From the NCBI GenBank assembly GCA_013203015.1, contig JABMPO010000125.1, forward strand, positions 1-14,364: DNA of 14,364 nt, given 5' to 3'. Shown in pieces: positions 12,690-14,364 of this stretch. The notes under the pieces are model-generated. The model ran no database searches. It saw only the letters and a program-made list of their open reading frames with translations, and was not told where the DNA came from. The translations under genes were made by a program, and so were the position numbers. Position 1 is the stretch's first letter; each line of letters opens with the position of its first letter. This DNA comes from Fidelibacterota bacterium. Its GTDB lineage: Bacteria; Fidelibacterota; Marinisomatia; Marinisomatales; TCS56.

Positions 12690-13232
12690 CTATTGATTGA
12701 TAATAACCAGTTCAACTTCACCGGGTTTCCAGTAATCATAATTGCAAGTTATTTCGCTTTCAGAAGATAAATACTCTCCATTTATATCATATATTGCAAT
12801 ATACACTTCCGTATACATATGCCATGAACTTGCGATCAATTGAAAAAAGGAGCCCCTTGGAACAATTATTTCTATTTCTTCATTTGGATCCTGTCCATAA
12901 AACACTTCGTCTGTTTTATCAATTAGGTAGAGAATATCGGATTTATTAGAGTCCAGAACAGTTTCTTGCTGTAGTCCATGCTCATAGTACAAGGTATCCA
13001 CTCCACCAGATGCGTTTTCTTGGAAACGTGCCAATTCATTTTCACACTCTTGATCTAATATATATATTATGTCGTCAATAGATTCAAATAAATAATACCT
13101 TTTATAGAGTAAGTCGGCAACCGTCATATTAATTGAAATCATCTCATATTTGTCTAAAGGGTTAGTTTGTGCTTCATCCTCACAACCAAACACTAAAAAC
13201 AATACTATGATCACCAGAATACATTTGTGCAT
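12690..13232 (-). CDS. Lipoprotein of unknown function
   Basis: The ATG (13230-13232) is preceded by AGGAG with a six-base spacer. The 180-residue product starts MHKCILVIIVLFLVFGCED, a lipoprotein signal with lipobox VFGC and acylated Cys17. The mature part is strongly acidic. It contains IDDIIYILDQECENELARF (a probable helix), an ENASGGVDTLYYEHGL segment, and a C-terminal beta-like half (IEIIVPRGSFFQLIASSWH, YIAIYDINGEYLSSESEIT) that could be a small jelly-roll or Ig-like sandwich. The +2 residue is Glu. Sorting rules outside enterobacteria vary, so its membrane cannot be assigned. The gene is clearly more AT-rich than ligA or ubiE, consistent with recent acquisition. No neighbour suggests a function, and I do not recognise the family. 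Confidence 0.82.
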   Translation of the reverse strand: MHKCILVIIVLFLVFGCEDEAQTNPLDKYEMISINMTVADLLYKRYYLFESIDDIIYILDQECENELARFQENASGGVDTLYYEHGLQQETVLDSNKSDILYLIDKTDEVFYGQDPNEEIEIIVPRGSFFQLIASSWHMYTEVYIAIYDINGEYLSSESEITCNYDYWKPGEVELVIINQ

Positions 13233-13238
13233 TTTTGT

Positions 13239-13243
13239 CTCCT
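13239..13243 (-). promoter_or_regulatory. Shine-Dalgarno of the orphan lipoprotein gene
   Basis: On the minus strand this reads AGGAG, six bases before the ATG. It fixes the start of the lipoprotein. Confidence 0.65.
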
Positions 13244-13405
13244 GTTGATTAAAATTAATGTTGTTATGCAGTGCAGGGCAACAGCTATCAAGAAAATGTT
13301 AATGTTAAAAAGGGATACAGAAGTTCTGTGCCCCTCTTTCCTTGACATGCCAAACCAGGCCAAGCCATCCACCCATGTCAGAACTTGCCAAGCAGTGTCA
13401 ATTAT

Positions 13406-13501
13406 TTAAACTAAGGTGTGGCTTTCAAAACTGGTTTCGATTTTGTAGTATTCTTTTTTACCTTCTTTCTTTTTAAGGCGAGTAGCCTGAAGGATATGCA
13501 A
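13406..13501 (-). pseudogene. Possible coding relic, lysine-rich
   Basis: On the minus strand a frame opens after a TGA just upstream and runs to TAA at 13406-13408. From the only good initiator (TTG 13499-13501) it encodes 31 residues beginning MHILQATRLKKKEGKKEYYK and ending SHTLV. The composition, with repeated Lys-Lys-Glu and Tyr-Tyr and normal codon use, looks more protein-like than random intergenic sequence. It is too short to assign. It could be the tail of a decayed gene or chance. Confidence 0.2.
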
Positions 13502-13544
13502 GCTAACACCAGGGAATTGAACTGATCAATAATATTCGCAAAAA

Positions 13545-14264
13545 TTAGATTATCGGTTTTTCCGCAGTAATTAATGTAACAACACCATAAGTCAGGTCTG
13601 TGATTTTGATATTACTAAATCCGGCATCTGCGATCAATTTGCGCAAGGTGATCCGATCCGGGAAATTATCTACCGACTCAGGCAGGTAATGGTAGGCCTT
13701 TGATCCGGAAATGAAGCCACCAACCAAAGGCAAAATGCGGTGGAAGTAAAAACTGTAAAGCGGTCCAAAAACTCGTGATTCGGGCCGGTTAAATTCCAGA
13801 ATTAGCAACCGACCATTGGGCTGTAGAATCCGAAAAAATTCCTGTAGCGCTTCGCTATAATTCCCGATATTTCGCAGGCCGAAAGCAATTGTCAGAGCAG
13901 TAAATATTTTGGCTTCGAATCCCGTCTGCTCGGCGTCGGCAGTCACAGTTACGAATTCGACTCCCCGCTTTATCATTTTGTGACGGGCTTGCTCCAACAT
14001 GGCCGGAGTGTTATCTAATCCGGTTAACTTAAGCTCGGGAAAACGCTTCAGGATTGCCAATGCCAGATCGCCAGTACCGGTTGCCACATCCAGTACCGGT
14101 CCTTGAAGTGTGGCTGGCAGTGACTGTACCAGCTTTCTGCGCCAGTGTAAATCCAGTCCCAGGCTGAGAAAATGATTTAAGAAATCATAGCGCCGGGCAA
14201 TGGCATTGAATAAGATCTGGTTCTGGTGTCGCTTCTCCTGGCCCAGATGAATAAATTCAGACAA
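13545..14264 (-). CDS. ubiE: UbiE/MenG demethylmenaquinone (ubiquinone) C-methyltransferase
   Basis: This enzyme methylates the quinone ring at the C-methyl step of menaquinone, and in some bacteria ubiquinone, synthesis, using S-adenosylmethionine. It works in the cytoplasm at the membrane. The 239 residues match the family (E. coli UbiE has 251). The N-terminal FNAIARRYDFLNHFLSLGLD is the UbiE/MenG signature. The SAM site is LDVATGTGDLALA (58-70), with LDNTPAML at 83-90. IAFGLRNIGNYSEALQEFFR followed by LQPNGRLLILEF (127-158) is diagnostic, and the C-terminal ISGSKAYHYLPESVDNFP is typical. The start is TTG 14264, inside the last codons of the upstream HAD gene, an eight-base overlap that implies coupled translation. 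Ubiquinone pathway genes are not visible, so a menaquinone role (menG) is at least as likely as the name ubiE. Confidence 0.95.
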   Translation of the reverse strand: MSEFIHLGQEKRHQNQILFNAIARRYDFLNHFLSLGLDLHWRRKLVQSLPATLQGPVLDVATGTGDLALAILKRFPELKLTGLDNTPAMLEQARHKMIKRGVEFVTVTADAEQTGFEAKIFTALTIAFGLRNIGNYSEALQEFFRILQPNGRLLILEFNRPESRVFGPLYSFYFHRILPLVGGFISGSKAYHYLPESVDNFPDRITLRKLIADAGFSNIKITDLTYGVVTLITAEKPII

Positions 14265-14364
14265 GCCCGGCCAACCCCCGCAGTTTTAATTCGATCTCCA
14301 GTACCTCCGGGGAAGTAAAATGGATAGACGTAATACCCATCTTCCGGGCTTGATCCACATTGAC
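14257..14364 (-). CDS. HAD-family hydrolase (C-terminal fragment)
   Basis: On the minus strand a frame enters from beyond the window end and stops with TGA at 14257-14259. The 35 visible residues start VNVDQARKMGITSIHFTSPE and end LAGLV. A V(N/E)-x-A-x-x-x-G-x-x-x-I-x-F/Y pattern closely following the last Asp motif, with a final loosely helical tail, is the usual C-terminus of haloacid-dehalogenase-type phosphatases. The catalytic Asp motifs lie outside the window. It overlaps the ubiE/menG start by eight bases, so the two genes form an operon. The substrate is unknown. Confidence 0.65.
   Translation of the reverse strand, partial: VNVDQARKMGITSIHFTSPEVLEIELKLRGLAGLV

Larger units (their letters stand above)
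13233..13544. other. 312-bp gap between lipoprotein and ubiE/menG genes
   Basis: No complete gene or RNA is seen. An inverted repeat pairs TGACATG (13343-13349) with CATGTCA (13374-13380) around 24 bases, and the GCCAA motif recurs within and just after it. A pyrimidine-rich stretch lies at about 13450-13473. A short lysine-rich minus-strand reading frame at 13406-13501 is listed separately. The promoter of the lipoprotein gene should lie here, but no convincing -35/-10 pair was found. Confidence 0.4.

Noticed and set aside
13227..13409. Short + strand reading frame over the lipoprotein start
   Set aside because: It runs through the ribosome site and start of the minus-strand lipoprotein, has no good ribosome site of its own and encodes no recognisable sequence.

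Overview
The window reads as chromosomal DNA from a Gram-negative-type bacterium. It encodes Sec signal peptides, two lipoprotein signals, a protein with a probable outer-membrane barrel domain, NAD-dependent DNA ligase, a UbiE/MenG quinone methyltransferase and an L-isoaspartate methyltransferase. Many genes are short, exported and not recognisable. This, together with the CsgG/FlgT-type protein, resembles uncultured FCB-group lineages (Marinimicrobia, Calditrichota, KSB1-like). That placement is a guess from style, not shown by any marker here.

Region 1 (1-3463, +): a tightly packed operon. It holds the C-terminal part of a class-V (cysteine-desulfurase-fold) aminotransferase, a small exported beta-rich protein, ligA, and an exported PAP2-family phosphatase. 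Junctions overlap or touch. Two of these genes have reading frames that make best sense with CTG start codons. Region 2 (3562-4131, -): a single exported protein of unknown function, convergent with the operon. Region 3 (4289-6325, +): a three-gene operon of a small unknown protein, an ABC-2 ATPase and its permease (YadG/YadH type). Region 4 (6435-7943, +): an exported protein joining a CsgG/LpoB-like domain, a FlgT-C-like domain and a probable outer-membrane barrel.

Region 5 (8021-8698): an accessory cassette. A DUF559 (Vsr/PD-(D/E)XK-like) nuclease gene is enclosed by two copies of a roughly 49-bp double-hairpin repeat, with a third related palindrome just after the gene. Region 6 (8724-11939): an exported NPP-type phosphodiesterase (-) diverges from pcm (+). 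pcm is followed by a lipoprotein carrying a TPR-like segment and an SMP-30/gluconolactonase-like propeller, and that gene is broken by a -1 frameshift near its 5' end.

Region 7 (12102-13544): AT-richer accessory DNA. A zinc-ribbon microprotein gene (-) and a small + strand gene overlap at their start codons. The + gene has a very good Shine-Dalgarno but an in-frame TAA. Next come an orphan lipoprotein (-) and a 312-bp gap with at most a coding relic. Region 8 (13545-14364, -): ubiE/menG, overlapped by the tail of a HAD-family hydrolase.

No rRNA, tRNA, CRISPR array or recognisable transposase was found. The most unusual items are the repeat-bounded DUF559 cassette, the overlapping divergent small-gene pair, the probable CTG starts in the ligA operon, and the CsgG/FlgT/barrel architecture.
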